Source: Prostheceraeus crozeri
Lineage: Eukaryota > Platyhelminthes > Polycladida > Euryleptidae
Reading direction: 5' to 3'
Assembly (NCBI GenBank): GCA_907163375.1
Contig: CAJQUW010015437.1
Location: 372,001-436,000 of the forward strand
DNA: 64,000 nt
Below are positions 34,308 to 45,075 of the stretch, piece by piece; within the stretch, counting starts at the first letter, position 1, and every line of letters begins with the position of its first letter. The notes beneath the pieces were generated by a model. The model made no database searches. It was not told the origin of the DNA and worked only from the letters and a program-made list of their open reading frames with translations. Position numbers and translations under genes: made by a program.

Positions 34308-34847
34308 ATGGAAGAAACCGCAAGAATATATCCTTCGTTATCATATGAACGTAGTTCTACTTTAATGGACATTGAAAAGATAAACAACGAAAAGATGAAT
34401 AAAGAAAAACATAAAGACAGAGTTAGGTATATGAAAGATAAAGAATCTCAATTATTATTAAGATTAGAGCATTATAAAAAATTAAGAAAGAGCTGGTCTA
34501 AAGTTAAGAATGTAACACAAGGAATTGGCATATTCTTAACAATAAGTTTAGGTGCTTTAACAATTGTTATATCTTCAGGTGTTTTAGTAATTCCAGTAGT
34601 TGCTACAGCTTTAACAGGTACGGGTGTTTTTGCAACTTCACTTGTTACAATGTTAGATAAATCTTTAATAACTAAGAAACGAAAATCATTAAAAACTAAG
34701 CATTTACATATTAAAGAAGTCTATGACAAATTGCATTACTACTTTCAAAGAGTATGTGATGATAATGTTATTACATTAGATGAGATTGAAAAATTTGATC
34801 AAATAGCTAATGAAGAGAATCAAATATCATTTCAATTACAGTCATAA
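34308..34847 (+). CDS. Polinton accessory transmembrane protein
   Basis: The start chosen is the ATG at 34308 (context TTTAAAAATG, as for the other genes of the element); an earlier in-frame ATG at 34284 lacks this context. The ~179-residue product has a basic coiled N-terminal part (MKDKESQLLLRLEHYKKLRK), two adjacent membrane segments (about residues 70-110: IGIFLTISLGALTIVISSGV and VIPVVATALTGTGVFATSLV), a KTKHLHIKEVY segment and a C-terminal ITLDEIEKFDQIANEE helix. This layout is seen in a transmembrane accessory protein encoded by many Polintons; its job is unknown. The TAA at 34845 is followed in the same frame by 57 further codons with a KISSDG repeat to 35021, so the original protein may have been longer. 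Confidence 0.7.
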   Translation: MEETARIYPSLSYERSSTLMDIEKINNEKMNKEKHKDRVRYMKDKESQLLLRLEHYKKLRKSWSKVKNVTQGIGIFLTISLGALTIVISSGVLVIPVVATALTGTGVFATSLVTMLDKSLITKKRKSLKTKHLHIKEVYDKLHYYFQRVCDDNVITLDEIEKFDQIANEENQISFQLQS

Positions 34848-35142
34848 AAAGTTGATGATAAGAATAAACAGGATGGCAAAATTTCGAGTGATGGCAAAAT
34901 TTCTAGTGATGGTAACATTTCTAATGAAGAAAATGACAAATTTTTTTTAGAAGAGCTAAAAACTTTAAGCGAAAATTTAAGCAAAACTTTATTAAACAAA
35001 ACTTTATTAAACAAAACTTAAAACGAGAAAACTTTAAACGAAAAGATGTCAGACAACAAAGCAATAAAAAAATAATTTGTTCAGTAAAATGTTTTTGCTG
35101 TATTCCAATGTTACCACAAAATTCAAATATTATATTTTAAAA

Positions 35143-35951
35143 ATGGATAAAATTAGAGCTGATAATTTAAAAGAAAAAAACAATTAGAAGAGTTAATAAA
35201 ACAAAGAAATATTATGAAAGAAAATCATCTTCAACATAGAATGATAAAAGCTGGTATTCAATCTGATATGTTTGAAAAAATGCAGCAAACCGAGCAAGTA
35301 AAAACTGATTTTGAAAAAGCTATGAAACCATTTAAAACTCTTGAAAAGAAACTTACAAATAATGATAAACAAATTGATATAACAGATCCAGAGCACAAAA
35401 CTATATTAGATGACTATGGATTACTAGAATCAAACATTAATAAGAAATTACCAAAATCTATGCAATTTGAACATTCTATTTCATTTATAGATGGAAAAAC
35501 AATACCTAGATTTTATCTCGGACAAAAAGAAATATTTCCACAACCTTTTCGAGGTATAATTTTTTCACCAGATAAATCTCCTTTTAATTTAGATAGAAAT
35601 TTTGTTGATCTTTTAAGAGAAGCAGATTTAAATAATTATGCTGTAGAAGATCTCATAAAATATAAAGCTATGTTAGATAGAGTTGGTGCAGTAAAATCTC
35701 TTAGACTTTATAAACAATTAGAAAATTTATTATCATCGGGAGTTAAAGGAGGAAAAGGTTTTAAAACTGAAACAACTGTATTCTTACCAGATGATCCACA
35801 AGAATTACTAAATAGATTAAATATTTTAATATCTGCAATAAAAGAAGGACATAATTCTAGTTTCAATGAAATTCATGCTATATTGAAAAGACTGTTAGAA
35901 AAGAAGATTCTAAATGAAGAGGATTATAAAAGTATAACCGGACATCTCTGA
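35143..35951 (+). pseudogene. Conserved Polinton protein of unknown function, frameshifted
   Basis: The ATG at 35143 has the AAAAATG context, but after about 14 codons the frame meets a stop; a one-base shift at the A7 run near 35172 joins it to the long frame (35190-35951). The product has a charged helical N-terminal half (FEKMQQTEQVKTDFEKAMKP), a central FIDGKTIPRFYLG / RGIIFSPDKSPFNLDRNFV region and a C-terminal LLNRLNILISAIKEGHNSS / LLEKKILNEEDY helical region after a GGKGFKTET loop. The position before the penton and ATPase suggests a virion or assembly role, but that is inference. The shift may be a sequencing error. Confidence 0.6.
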
Positions 35952-35960
35952 TGTCTTTAA

Positions 35961-35971
35961 GGGCTTCGCCC
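35961..35971. repeat. GC mini-hairpin GGGC-TTC-GCCC
   Basis: Perfect 4-bp stem with a three-base loop just after the stop codon of the preceding gene. It is one of a family scattered through the element. Confidence 0.8.
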
Positions 35972-36056
35972 GTAGCTGAAATATGTTGTTGTTTTTAATT
36001 TTTTTATGAAAAAAATATTTCATAAAAAAATATTTATTTAAAATTTTAACTGAAAA

Positions 36057-36860
36057 ATGTCTTCGAGAGAATTATCATCAGCAGATTTAGACAAAATTAA
36101 TAATCATTTAGAAAATTTGACAGAGATTTTGGGTTCATCAAAATTTAGTACGACGTTAAAAATTATAACAACTACTTCATCACACACTTGTAATTTAGAA
36201 CCCATTCTACATTTGGAACAAAATGAAAATTATCAAATTGCATTGACTAGTTTTTCTACAATTAACACTATTCAAAATGTTATAAAAGATGTGAATGATC
36301 AATTTAGATATTCTACTGATAAAGGTGAAACATGGAAAATACAAACTTTTCTTCCTGGTTCTTACGAAGTTGAATCAATATCAAATGAAATTAAGAGACA
36401 TTTAGGTATACCATTTAAAGATAACAAACAATTACATTTTGCAGTTGAACCGGCAGTTAATAAATTTTCTCTTACTTTAGACGAAAATCATCAAGTTGAT
36501 TTTAATCATGATAGATCATTGTCAAAGCTATTAGGATTTAATAAACAAACCTATAGTCAAGGTTATCATTTAGATGAGAAGATTCCAAAAATAACTGAAA
36601 TAAATTCAATTGTTGTACATTGTGACATTATTGAAGGAGGATATATAAATGGTAAATTATCAAATTTAATATTCAGTTTTCCAGCTTTTACTGTACCCAT
36701 TGGTTATAGACTAAATGTAATTCCACAAACATTAATATATTTTCTTATTACAAGAAAAACTATTAACAACATTGGCATTAGAATCACTGATGAGAAAGGA
36801 CAAGAAATAAATTTTGGAGCAGAAGAGATTATGATAGATCTTCTGGTTCGGGAGGTATAA
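36057..36860 (+). CDS. Penton-like minor capsid protein (PX-type)
   Basis: An intact 267-codon frame with the AAAAATG start context. Its predicted beta-rich sequence (TLKIITTTSSHTCNLEPILH, YQIALTSFSTINTIQNV, a central LSKLLGFNKQTYSQGYH, and the C-terminal ISNKL-type VHCDIIEGGYINGKLSNLIF and GYRLNVIPQTLIYFL) fits the single jelly-roll minor capsid protein of Polintons, which would form the pentameric vertices of the particle. It is followed directly by the packaging ATPase, as is usual. Family assignment is by recalled pattern and gene order. Confidence 0.75.
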   Translation: MSSRELSSADLDKINNHLENLTEILGSSKFSTTLKIITTTSSHTCNLEPILHLEQNENYQIALTSFSTINTIQNVIKDVNDQFRYSTDKGETWKIQTFLPGSYEVESISNEIKRHLGIPFKDNKQLHFAVEPAVNKFSLTLDENHQVDFNHDRSLSKLLGFNKQTYSQGYHLDEKIPKITEINSIVVHCDIIEGGYINGKLSNLIFSFPAFTVPIGYRLNVIPQTLIYFLITRKTINNIGIRITDEKGQEINFGAEEIMIDLLVREV

Positions 36861-36890
36861 ACTCCCGTTCGAGAGGTATAAACTCCCACG
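36849..36890. repeat. Tandem GC mini-hairpins at the penton gene end
   Basis: CGGGAG-GTATAAA-CTCCCG (36849-36867) spans the penton stop codon, and a diverged second copy of the same text (GAGAGGTATAAACTCCC) follows at 36870-36890. Either could act as a 3'-end structure in the transcript. Confidence 0.75.
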
Positions 36891-36950
36891 CGAAGCTAGA
36901 GAAGTTTAATTTTCTTCTTTTAAAATAAAAATAAATTTTTTTATTAAAAA

Positions 36951-37716
36951 ATGAGTGAAGTACTACCATTAAATAAAAAAAACTCAAATTTAATCATCAT
37001 CCAAATTTATCTAATAAAGTTTTGTCAGTTATTTGTGGAAGATCAGGTTGTGGAAAAACGTATCTATTATTTAAAATTTTAACGACTCCAAATTTTTTGG
37101 ATTATAACAATCTTATAATTTATACAACAAAAGCAGAACAACCCGTCTATCAACTTTTAAAGTATGGATTTGAAAATAATCTTAAAAAACAGCAATTGCT
37201 TCATTATTCAAAGAATATGAAAAATCTGAAGATGAAGAAGAAATAAGTTCGTGGTGTGAAGAAGCAGCAAAAAATAATCAGTTAGTTGAATCCAATAATA
37301 ATAAGCATATAAACATACAATTAATAGATGATAGTGGTAATATGCAAGATCCTAGTAAACTAGATAAAACAATGAAACATTGTGTAATTTTTGATGATTG
37401 TGTTAATGATAGAAATCAGTCAGTTCAGAGAAATTATTTCACAAGAGGTAGACATAATAACTGTAGTGTTTTTTATTTAACACAAAGTATGTATTCATTA
37501 GACGGAAGTGTTATTAGAAAGAATGCAAATATATTTATACTATTTGAAATAAATGCAAGAAACTTAAGTGATTTGTTAAGAGATTTATGTGTAAGAAATA
37601 AAGATGACTTTAAACAATCGTGTAACAATGCTTGGTCAAAAGATTATGGCTTCATTACAATTGATATTGATAAAAAAATTCATGATAGAGTTATCGAACA
37701 ATTGTTCTCTGACTGA
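36951..37716 (+). pseudogene. FtsK/HerA-type genome-packaging ATPase, two frameshifts
   Basis: The ATG at 36951 starts a short frame that must shift once near the A8 run at about 36977 to reach the Walker A loop (ICGRSGCGKT, about 37031-37060), and again near the A6 run at about 37186 to reach the Walker B region (HCVIFDDCVND, about 37378-37408) and the following RGRHNNCSVFYLTQSMY, which matches the sensor region of this family. Total length, about 255 residues, is right for a Polinton ATPase that pumps DNA into the capsid. Both shifts are at adenine runs, so a sequencing or assembly error is as likely as decay. Confidence 0.85.
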
Positions 37717-39646
37717 AAGTCGATAGAACATTTGTTTCCCGAGTGATAAAAAAATATACAAATATAGTGTTATAATATTGTTTTTATTTTATGTATATAT
37801 CAAATTTGTCTATCTTAGAAATTTGAAAATTAAAAAGGTAAAGTAGTTATTCCATCAGGTAAAATTTTTCTTTTATCATCAAATGGATCTAATGCTAATT
37901 TATGTTCTTCTTTTAAATACATTTTATGTTTCTTTGAATTAAGTCTATAATTACATGCTGTTTTTATTTAATTATTAAGTAATACATTTTTATAATCTTG
38001 AAATGTTATTTGATTAGCCACTGATGCCTTTGAAATTCCTTTTAATGTTTTATGTGTTTTAATATTATTAGTTGTGTTATAACAATAGCATTAAGATTTT
38101 AAAAATATAGCTTCTGTTATGAAATCTTCATTTCCTTCTAATTCATCTTTTACTTTACATAAATCAGAAGGATGAATGATATCTTTTATTTTATTAATTT
38201 CTTCATCAAGTGTAGAATTATACGGTATTATTAATTCTAAGAAAACAGAATCGGTATCTGTAAAGTGTAATTTATAGTTTTTGCCATAAGCAGGTGCTAA
38301 ATAATCATATATAAATCTATACATAAATAGTTTAGCTAATTCTAATATAGTGAATCCTATAAAATTAAACTTATCATGTTTTACGCTGATTCGACGTAAA
38401 TGTACAGCACATAGTTCATCACTAAATCTAGTAGTTCTTTTATATGTAGGTTTCCTTGTTAAATTTTGAAACCTATCTTTATCATAAACTATTTCAATAT
38501 TTTGTCTATTACGCACATTTTCTAAAGTCTTACCATAAAATGCATTATTCATTAATTTGAAGAACACGTTTCCAAAATCATCTTTATTTCTTTTAGCTAT
38601 TTTACGTTTTTCAATATTGAACTCTATATAATCTTTTAACCACCTAGATTTTTGATAAAATAGTTTTCGATGTATTTTGGTGAGAATCATTCCATGATCT
38701 AAATACCAATCTAGCATTCTTCCTTCAACAACATACTTTCCTTTATTGCTTTGTGTTAACATAAGTTTTTTTGTTGGTCTGTATTTCTTAGGAATTATAG
38801 ATTTTTGATAATCTGAAAAATCTTCTATATTGGGAATTTTATTTTCGGGACAGAAAGGAAAATATTTTGTTTTATCTTTTATTTCATCAGGATATACTAA
38901 ATCAACTTCATATATATAACCATGATTATAATTTCCATCATATGTTTTTTGATAATCAAGAATATTACACCATTCCATCTCACCTGTTGGTAATTCTTGT
39001 ATCATGCAAGAAGAATATAAGCTATTAAAATCATAATATAACAAATAGTTTTCTCTCATGAATTCATCAACTGCTGCTTGACTATCTTCATTTGATGTAA
39101 GTCCTTCTATATTTTGATTAAACAATTTTATAAACTGATCACTTTCTTCTGGAGATAAAGGTTTCATTATTCCATAATCATCAGGATTTACTTTTTTATT
39201 GTAACACTGTACATAACGATTACCTAAAACTGATGAAACTCCACCTCTAATTCCAGATTCAAAAAATAATAATTTATCATATGTATTTTCTTTATAATGT
39301 TTAAGTTTAACGGACTTTGTCCTAGAGCCATCGGCTTGAACACCAGTATGTTTTAATCCTGCTAGCCATGTTAAACCTGGTGTAGAATAACAATAACATG
39401 GATCTATTCCGTAATATTCTAAACACATGTCACGAAAGTTTTCGAAAAGATCAGCTAGTATTAATACATCTATCTGAAGATATTTCATTGTATAATCATA
39501 CATTGTTTTACAATTTAACTCTCTCCAATTCTTTTCAGCTTCTGCATAGTCTTCGTCAGATAATTGTGATTGTTTTAATGTTGATTTAAATTTATTTATT
39601 GGAGGAAGTTGTTCTTCTTCCATAATTTTATTCACAGAATTAAAAT

Positions 39647-39714
39647 CAGTCTTCGACTGTGAACCACAGGTTTTATCTCCAGTTATATCAGTCTTCGACT
39701 GTGAGCCGCAGGCT
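39647..39714. repeat. Two tandem double-hairpin units inside polB
   Basis: Unit 1 (39647-39672) is CAGTC-TTC-GACTG, TG, AACC-ACA-GGTT; unit 2 (39689-39714) is CAGTC-TTC-GACTG, TG, AGCC-GCA-GGCT. The period is 42 bp, so the reading frame is preserved. The second stem differs by a compensatory pair (A-T to G-C). Confidence 0.85.
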
Positions 39715-40421
39715 ATGTACTCATACGGAAATATTCCTTTTAAAGGTTTTAAATTATATTTATTTAATATTTTACATTGTTCAGATTTCAAAGTTTTTCC
39801 CATAACATCTAATGAACAAGGAGTAAAAAATCTAAATGCATCTAAGATTCTAATACAACCTAATTGCATTGAAAAATATTCTTCTTCTGTTTTACATAGT
39901 ACATTTATTTGTTGTTGTTGTAATTTTTCAGATGAAAATAAATCTTTCATTACTAGATGGAAATCATATTTAGAACCATTATAGAAATATAGAGGAACAA
40001 AGTTATATTTAAATTTATTAGCATTAAGATTACAAGAATTATGTGCTGCACCTCTATATAATCCATTTAGATGATCATGATCTTTTACCTTATCAAGATA
40101 TCTACCTTTGCCATTTTTATAATTTTTTGTAAATTCTTTTCCACAGTAATAACATTTTGTTTCATTAATAAAATTTAATTTTTCTTTTTCTGTTAATGGC
40201 ATCATTGGAATATTTGTTTCAAGCAATTGTGAAAAATAATTTTGTAATTCTTCTACTTTCTTTGTAAACATTTCTGAACTATCTTCACCATAGTATTGAA
40301 AATATTCTGATTTAAATAATTCAGGATAATTTGAATGAATGTACATTCCCCAACATAATGGTTTTTGTTCAAATAAATATTTTTCTTTACTTTGTTCAGA
40401 TGCACTTGTTTCATAATTACA

Positions 40422-40504
40422 AACCGAAGGTTCCAGGGCTTGGCCCGTACCATTTTCAGAATTATCATTTTTAGAATCGGGTGAAGCCCTGGAACTTTCC
40501 GTTC
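40422..40504. repeat. Pair of inverted double-hairpin units inside polB
   Basis: AACC-GAA-GGTT then GGGC-TTG-GCCC (40422-40446) is the reverse-orientation counterpart of GGGT-GAA-GCCC then a degraded GAAC...GTTC (40479-40504). In the protein these encode an ALEPSV stretch and an SSRASP stretch. Confidence 0.75.
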
Positions 40505-42065
40505 GATTTTGTGTCATATTAACATTATATGCTTCAAAATCACAATAAATAGTAAAGGGTACTTTATTTTTAAAATACCATTTATTATATTCTAAATAAT
40601 CATCTTTAGGAAATGTGTTTCTGACTGCTTCATTTTGTTGGCAATTCTCCAACTGTCTATTCATTTCTTCTTTAGTTCTAAAACTTGTCATACATTGGAG
40701 ACAAGGAAAATTGGCATTATCTGAAGTTTTTGTGAATATAGAAACATCTTTACACAATATAAAATGACCCTGATAATATAATATATTCGCTTGTGCTGGC
40801 TGTTTTGTCTGTTCTAGTTTTTCAAATTTATCTTGATATATTTCATGTGTTTCATCAATTTCTTTTGTAAGATTAAATGTATTTCGATGAAAATTTTGAT
40901 TTAATATTTGTAACTGATAACTATATTCTTTATCATATTGTTCTTTATATTGTTGTAGACATTTTTTTAAAGATTCATTTATTTTTTGATTGGTTTCATT
41001 TTCTTCATTATTTAATTCTTTATTGTCTTCATTTAATTTTTGTATCGTTTCTATCTTATTTTGATATTTATGGCCATATTCTTGTACTAATATTTTTGTT
41101 TGTTGTTGATAATCTGTTTTACATTTTTGTAAAATTTCATTTAAATTTTGTAATTTTTGTTGATATTCTAAAGATAAAGATAAATAATCGGTATCATAAT
41201 CATAATGATAATTACGTCCTTTATGATTATTATGATTAATCATTATTGGTGATAGTGTTTTATCACTTTGAAATTTTTCAGTACATATTATATTTCCTTG
41301 GTAAAAAATATTATGATGCATGTAATTTCCTCTATCATTATATACTATTTCTGATTGACATAAATTTTTATTATTCAAATAAAATTTTTTTGAATCTGAG
41401 TAAAGTGGAGTAATTTTACCAATAGAAACATAATTCACATTTAATTCAAAAACATTTACTTCTATTAAATTTTTATTCTTTTTATGAAACTTTTTTAACC
41501 TATTATAATCATATGGAAATTCATGTAAGCCATCAGAAAGATCAAATTCATTTATGTATTCTTCTTTATTGTAATGACTTAGTCTTTCTTTATGATATTC
41601 TGCAGGATGTAAATGTGCTATAATACTCCACAGAAAACAATAATCATCTTCATTTTTTATGTTGATTATTTGTGGTGAACTGAAAGGCAAAGGAACATAA
41701 CTACCACCAGTTTTATTTTTATATTTATCAACTACTATTTTCTTAGATAGTATTTTAACAAATCTCCAACCAGATTCACGTAACTGGGCTTCAATTATAC
41801 AATTTTCCAATTTAAGTATCATCGATTCAAATATGGGTTGTATATCATTTACATTATGAATTTCTTGCGAATTTGTAAAATGTCCTTGTATTATTTCTTC
41901 AGGAATTCCATCAGGTCCATTTTTTGTATAAAGTACTTCTACATTCATATAACATTTGAAAGATTTCTTAAATATATTATAAAAGTTGGTTAGAATATCA
42001 GAAAAAGTTTCATCGGTTTCATTATGTTCAACACATTCATTAAATAAATATTTTATATCTGTTAT

Positions 42066-42091
42066 GGGCGAAGCCCTAGAACCTTCGGTTC
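42066..42091. repeat. Double-hairpin unit inside polB
   Basis: GGGC-GAA-GCCC, TA, GAACC-TTC-GGTTC. It encodes TEGSRASP on the minus strand, close to the TESSRASP of the unit at 40479-40504, and the same unit with a different loop base lies between genes at 49209-49233. Confidence 0.85.
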
Positions 42092-42580
42092 GTTCGGCTT
42101 CATCGGTTCGTTCAGCTTCATCTGTTTTTTTAACTTCGTTTAATTCATCTATTTCGTTAAATTCATCAGTATCGCTAAATAAATATCTTCCATCTGGTAT
42201 GGTCTCATCTTCACTATTAAAAACTTTTTTATATTTTGAATGTGAATAATCATCAAACTTTTTTTTAACTTTTATATCAGTAGGCAATGTTTCTAGATAG
42301 TTTTTATAACTATTTAATTTTAATATATTTCCTTCGTCAACTCGATCTACATTTTGTAAATGCAATTTACTATTTAAATGAGATTGATAACTTCTTTTTG
42401 TTTGCAACTTTTTTTTACATAAGACACAATAAAACTTGGTATTTTCCATTTTTTTATTTTTTAAAGAAAAAATTGTGTTTTTATTTTAGATATAAACATT
42501 CTAATATCAAGGTCTTGAGAGTTATTTTACATTATTGTATATTTCACGTTCTTAAGTTATTTTATTTTCTTTATCACATT

Positions 42581-42667
42581 ACGTTTTATCATATTAAGTT
42601 TTATCATATTAAGTTTTATCATATTAAGTTTTATCATATTAAGTTTTATCATATAACGTTTTATCAA
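42581..42667. repeat. 15-bp tandem repeat between polB and the next gene
   Basis: About five copies of ATTAAGTTTTATCAT. The leftward gene that ends at 42639 reads into it, so the exact stop position depends on the repeat: each 15-bp unit contributes YDKT plus either TAA or a sense TTA. Confidence 0.85.
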
Positions 42668-44043
42668 AAGATAATTTAAATTTATTTTCACTAACTATTG
42701 ATTCTTCATCATCATCATCAATTGATTCTTCATCATCATCATAAATTGTTTCTTCAACATCATAAATTACACTTTTTGGTATAGGATGCCATTCCCTGAT
42801 AGGATACCATTCTCTTATTGGAATATCGAACTCTAAATTACATTTTTTTATCTGATAATAATATAATAGAGAAAAATATTGGTCTTTGATCTCTTTTGGA
42901 AAATTTAATAACACCACCATAATCTGAATCACTATTAGTTTTTATTAAAGATGATAAAATTTTAAATTGATTAGATGTAAATCCTAATTTAAATTTTGTA
43001 GACCCGACACATAGTTGTCTAACAGTATCTTCAACTATACCATCATTATTATTTTCAATTGTAAGAAAATGAAATTTAGATAAATTTTGATTATATGTAG
43101 TATTAATATCATGTACATCAGTATGAGATATAAATTTTTCTTCACTTAAATTTTTATAATTACTAATATTTTTATAATCTTTTTTACCATTTACATCTTT
43201 TTCAGATGTTTCAGAATCATCGTCTATGTTATCATCATCTATATTATCATCATCATTATTATTATAAGAATCTTTAAAATTATCATTATTGGATTCTTTA
43301 AAATTATTAATATTTTTGAAATTATTATGATTATGATTATGGTCATTGTTAATAGTATAAGGTGTTGTCCACATATAAATTTTCTCTTGTTGAAAACCAT
43401 TTATATAAGATTTTAACAAATTAATATTTAAGTTTGAATATAATCCTATATAAGTATCATCATCATATCTTTGGGGCATTTCTAATGTTTCTTGTTTATA
43501 AATTGTATTTCTATAATAAACTTGACATAATAATTCTTCATTATGTTTTTTACTCTCTATGTGAATGTTATATTCATTTTGATCGTCAACAAATAATCTT
43601 ATTTTTTCTTTTGAGAAAGATTTTAATTTTTTAACTAATTCTCTAATATTGATATAATTAATAGTTTTATTTTCTTTCCAATCAGTATTACTAATTGGTA
43701 ATACTGCTCTAATAAAACCATAAACATTATTATGACCTATTATAACCATATTTTCTTTATTTAATTCCACATAAGCTACATCATTATATTTACTAACAAT
43801 ATCCATAAATTTTATAAATGGATCTCCCGGGAAAATACAATAGTTAGTTTCTATAGAAGGTAAACCTTTAGTCTGTTCTCTAAATATTACGGCTTGTAAT
43901 TCAAACAAAAGATTTACATCTATACATGGATTATTATTATTATTATTATCAAAACATTTATTTTCAAATCCCGTTGATCTCGTCGAATAAGAAGAACAGG
44001 ATGATGCGGACGAATATAATTTTTTTAAATTTGGTTTTTCCAT
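42639..44043 (-). pseudogene. Acidic Polinton protein, possibly clamp-like, one frameshift
   Basis: The 401-codon frame (44043 to 42838) opens with MEKPNLKKLYSSASS. The stretch at about residues 75-175 (FIKFMDIVSKYNDVAYVELN, later INIRELVKKLKSFSKEKIRL) has the rhythm of a PCNA-type sliding-clamp half, and a low-complexity Asn/Asp-rich linker (about 225-280) separates it from a C-terminal part. Near 42890-42905 a frame change at an A/T run moves the reading into a second frame (42932-42639) that continues with IKDQYFSLLYYYQIKKCNLE and ends in an Asp/Glu-rich tail. A clamp would suit its place next to polB, but the resemblance is weak and it may be another accessory protein. Confidence 0.45.
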
Positions 44044-44089
44044 TTTTTTATTTTTATTAGAAAATATTTTATTTTTTTATTGTTAAAAA

Positions 44090-44977
44090 ATGATGTTACC
44101 AAATGTTGGTGGAGGTGCATATATCCCGAATAATCGTGAATTAGAAATAGAAATAGAAAATTATATTATGAAAACTGGAGACGTTTTATCTGGTCCATTG
44201 CATCTTTCTATTCTTCCGCAACAAAATACAGAGTTAACAAATAAACAATATGTTGATACACAAATCAATGACTTAAAAGAAAAATATATAAACGATGTTT
44301 TGGTTCCACTGATGAATGAATTAAAGTTGCTAAAACTTAATGACAAATCATTAAACGAAAAATTATTAAAACTTGATAAAAAGGATAGATAGCTAGAAGC
44401 AGATATAGCAAAACTTTTTAAAAAGATTTCTGAACAATCAAAACTTTTAATATTACTTTCTTTAAATTTAAAATCTGCTGTAATTAAAAATAAACATCAG
44501 ATAAAAATGTTAAAAGAACAATTAGAAGATGAAATAGAAAAACTACCTGAAAGAATTAAAAAAAATTTAAAGCAGTTACAAACTACATTCCAAAAAAGTG
44601 TTGATGAATTGAGTTCTAAAATTACTCAACAAATGAAAAAGATGAATAGAATAATAAATGAAGTAAACTCACTTAATCAAAGAGTTGATAAAATGAAAAC
44701 TCTTAAAATCAATTTAGAAAATGAATTAAAGAAAAATTTGCAAGAAAACTCTAAAGATAATAAAGAACAGTTAGATTCTGTTAAAAGACAACTAGATGTT
44801 CTTAAAATTTAGTTAAATGCTCTTAAAACGGCGTTGAAGATGAATCAGGAGAAAATGCAAGTTAATAGAAAAGAAATTAAAGTACATCACACGCTACTTG
44901 ACGCAATAGATAAAGTGCAAAAGAAAATTAATAAAGTTATCACGAAGTTGTTGTCCATTCACAAACGTAAATCTTAA
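44090..44977 (+). pseudogene. Tail-fibre-like coiled-coil protein with two TAG codons
   Basis: One frame of 295 codons runs from ATG at 44090 to TAA at 44975, broken only by TAG at 44390 and TAG at 44810. Near its N terminus (about residues 23-62) it has KTGDVLSGPLHLSILPQQNT followed by ELTNKQYVDTQINDLKEKYI, a motif of phage and virus fibre proteins (GDxMSGPL ... TNKxYVD). The rest is almost pure heptad coiled coil rich in Lys, Glu, Leu and Asn, ending in a basic KRKS-like tail. A trimeric fibre attached to the capsid is the likely role. The two TAG codons could be decay or readthrough sites. The stop is followed by a hairpin cluster. Confidence 0.65.
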
Positions 44978-44979
44978 TC

Positions 44980-45032
44980 GACGAAGTCTTGGGTTACTAA
45001 CCTATCGGAGCGAAGCTCCTCGAGGCTTTAGC
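44980..45032. repeat. GC mini-hairpin cluster after the fibre gene
   Basis: GAC-GAA-GTC (44980), GGTT-ACT-AACC (44992) and GGAGC-GAA-GCTCC (45007-45019), then a partial GGCTTTAGC. The same blocks recur in inverse order and orientation at 47046-47113. Confidence 0.85.
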
Positions 45033-45075
45033 AAATCGTAAATATTTTTCCCAAAAGTCAAATTTATTCCTAAAA

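Larger units (their letters stand above)
37830..42449 (-). pseudogene. polB: Protein-primed DNA polymerase B, two nonsense codons
   Basis: From ATG at 42449 the frame runs 1452 codons to a TAA at 38091, then continues in frame through a second TAA (37968) to a natural-looking end at 37830 containing KKHKMYLKEEHKLALDPFDD, the usual C terminus of Polinton polymerases. Order of parts: a C2H2-like finger (about residues 8-30), a coiled coil (about 430-560), Exo I YCDFEAY (about 634), an endonuclease-VII-like Cys/His insert (CYYCGKEF to KDHDHLNGLYRG, about 763-810), Exo II YNGSKYDFHLV (about 820), Exo III YLQIDVLILAD (about 989), Pol A YYDFNSLYSS (about 1138), Pol B KLMNNAFYGKTLEN (about 1296) and Pol C FTDTDSVF (about 1397). 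All catalytic residues are intact. Three hairpin blocks sit in frame within it. Confidence 0.93.

Noticed and set aside
36704-36889. Minus frame with a repeated GVYTSRT peptide
   Set aside because: It is the antisense of the duplicated hairpin text at the end of the penton gene.
42581-42667. 15-bp tandem repeat considered as a CRISPR-like or satellite array
   Set aside because: It has no spacers and only about five units; it is a simple tandem repeat.
40877-42679. Plus-strand frames of up to 130 codons antisense to polB
   Set aside because: Shadows of the biased AT-rich coding strand, rich in Phe, Leu, Ile and Tyr.
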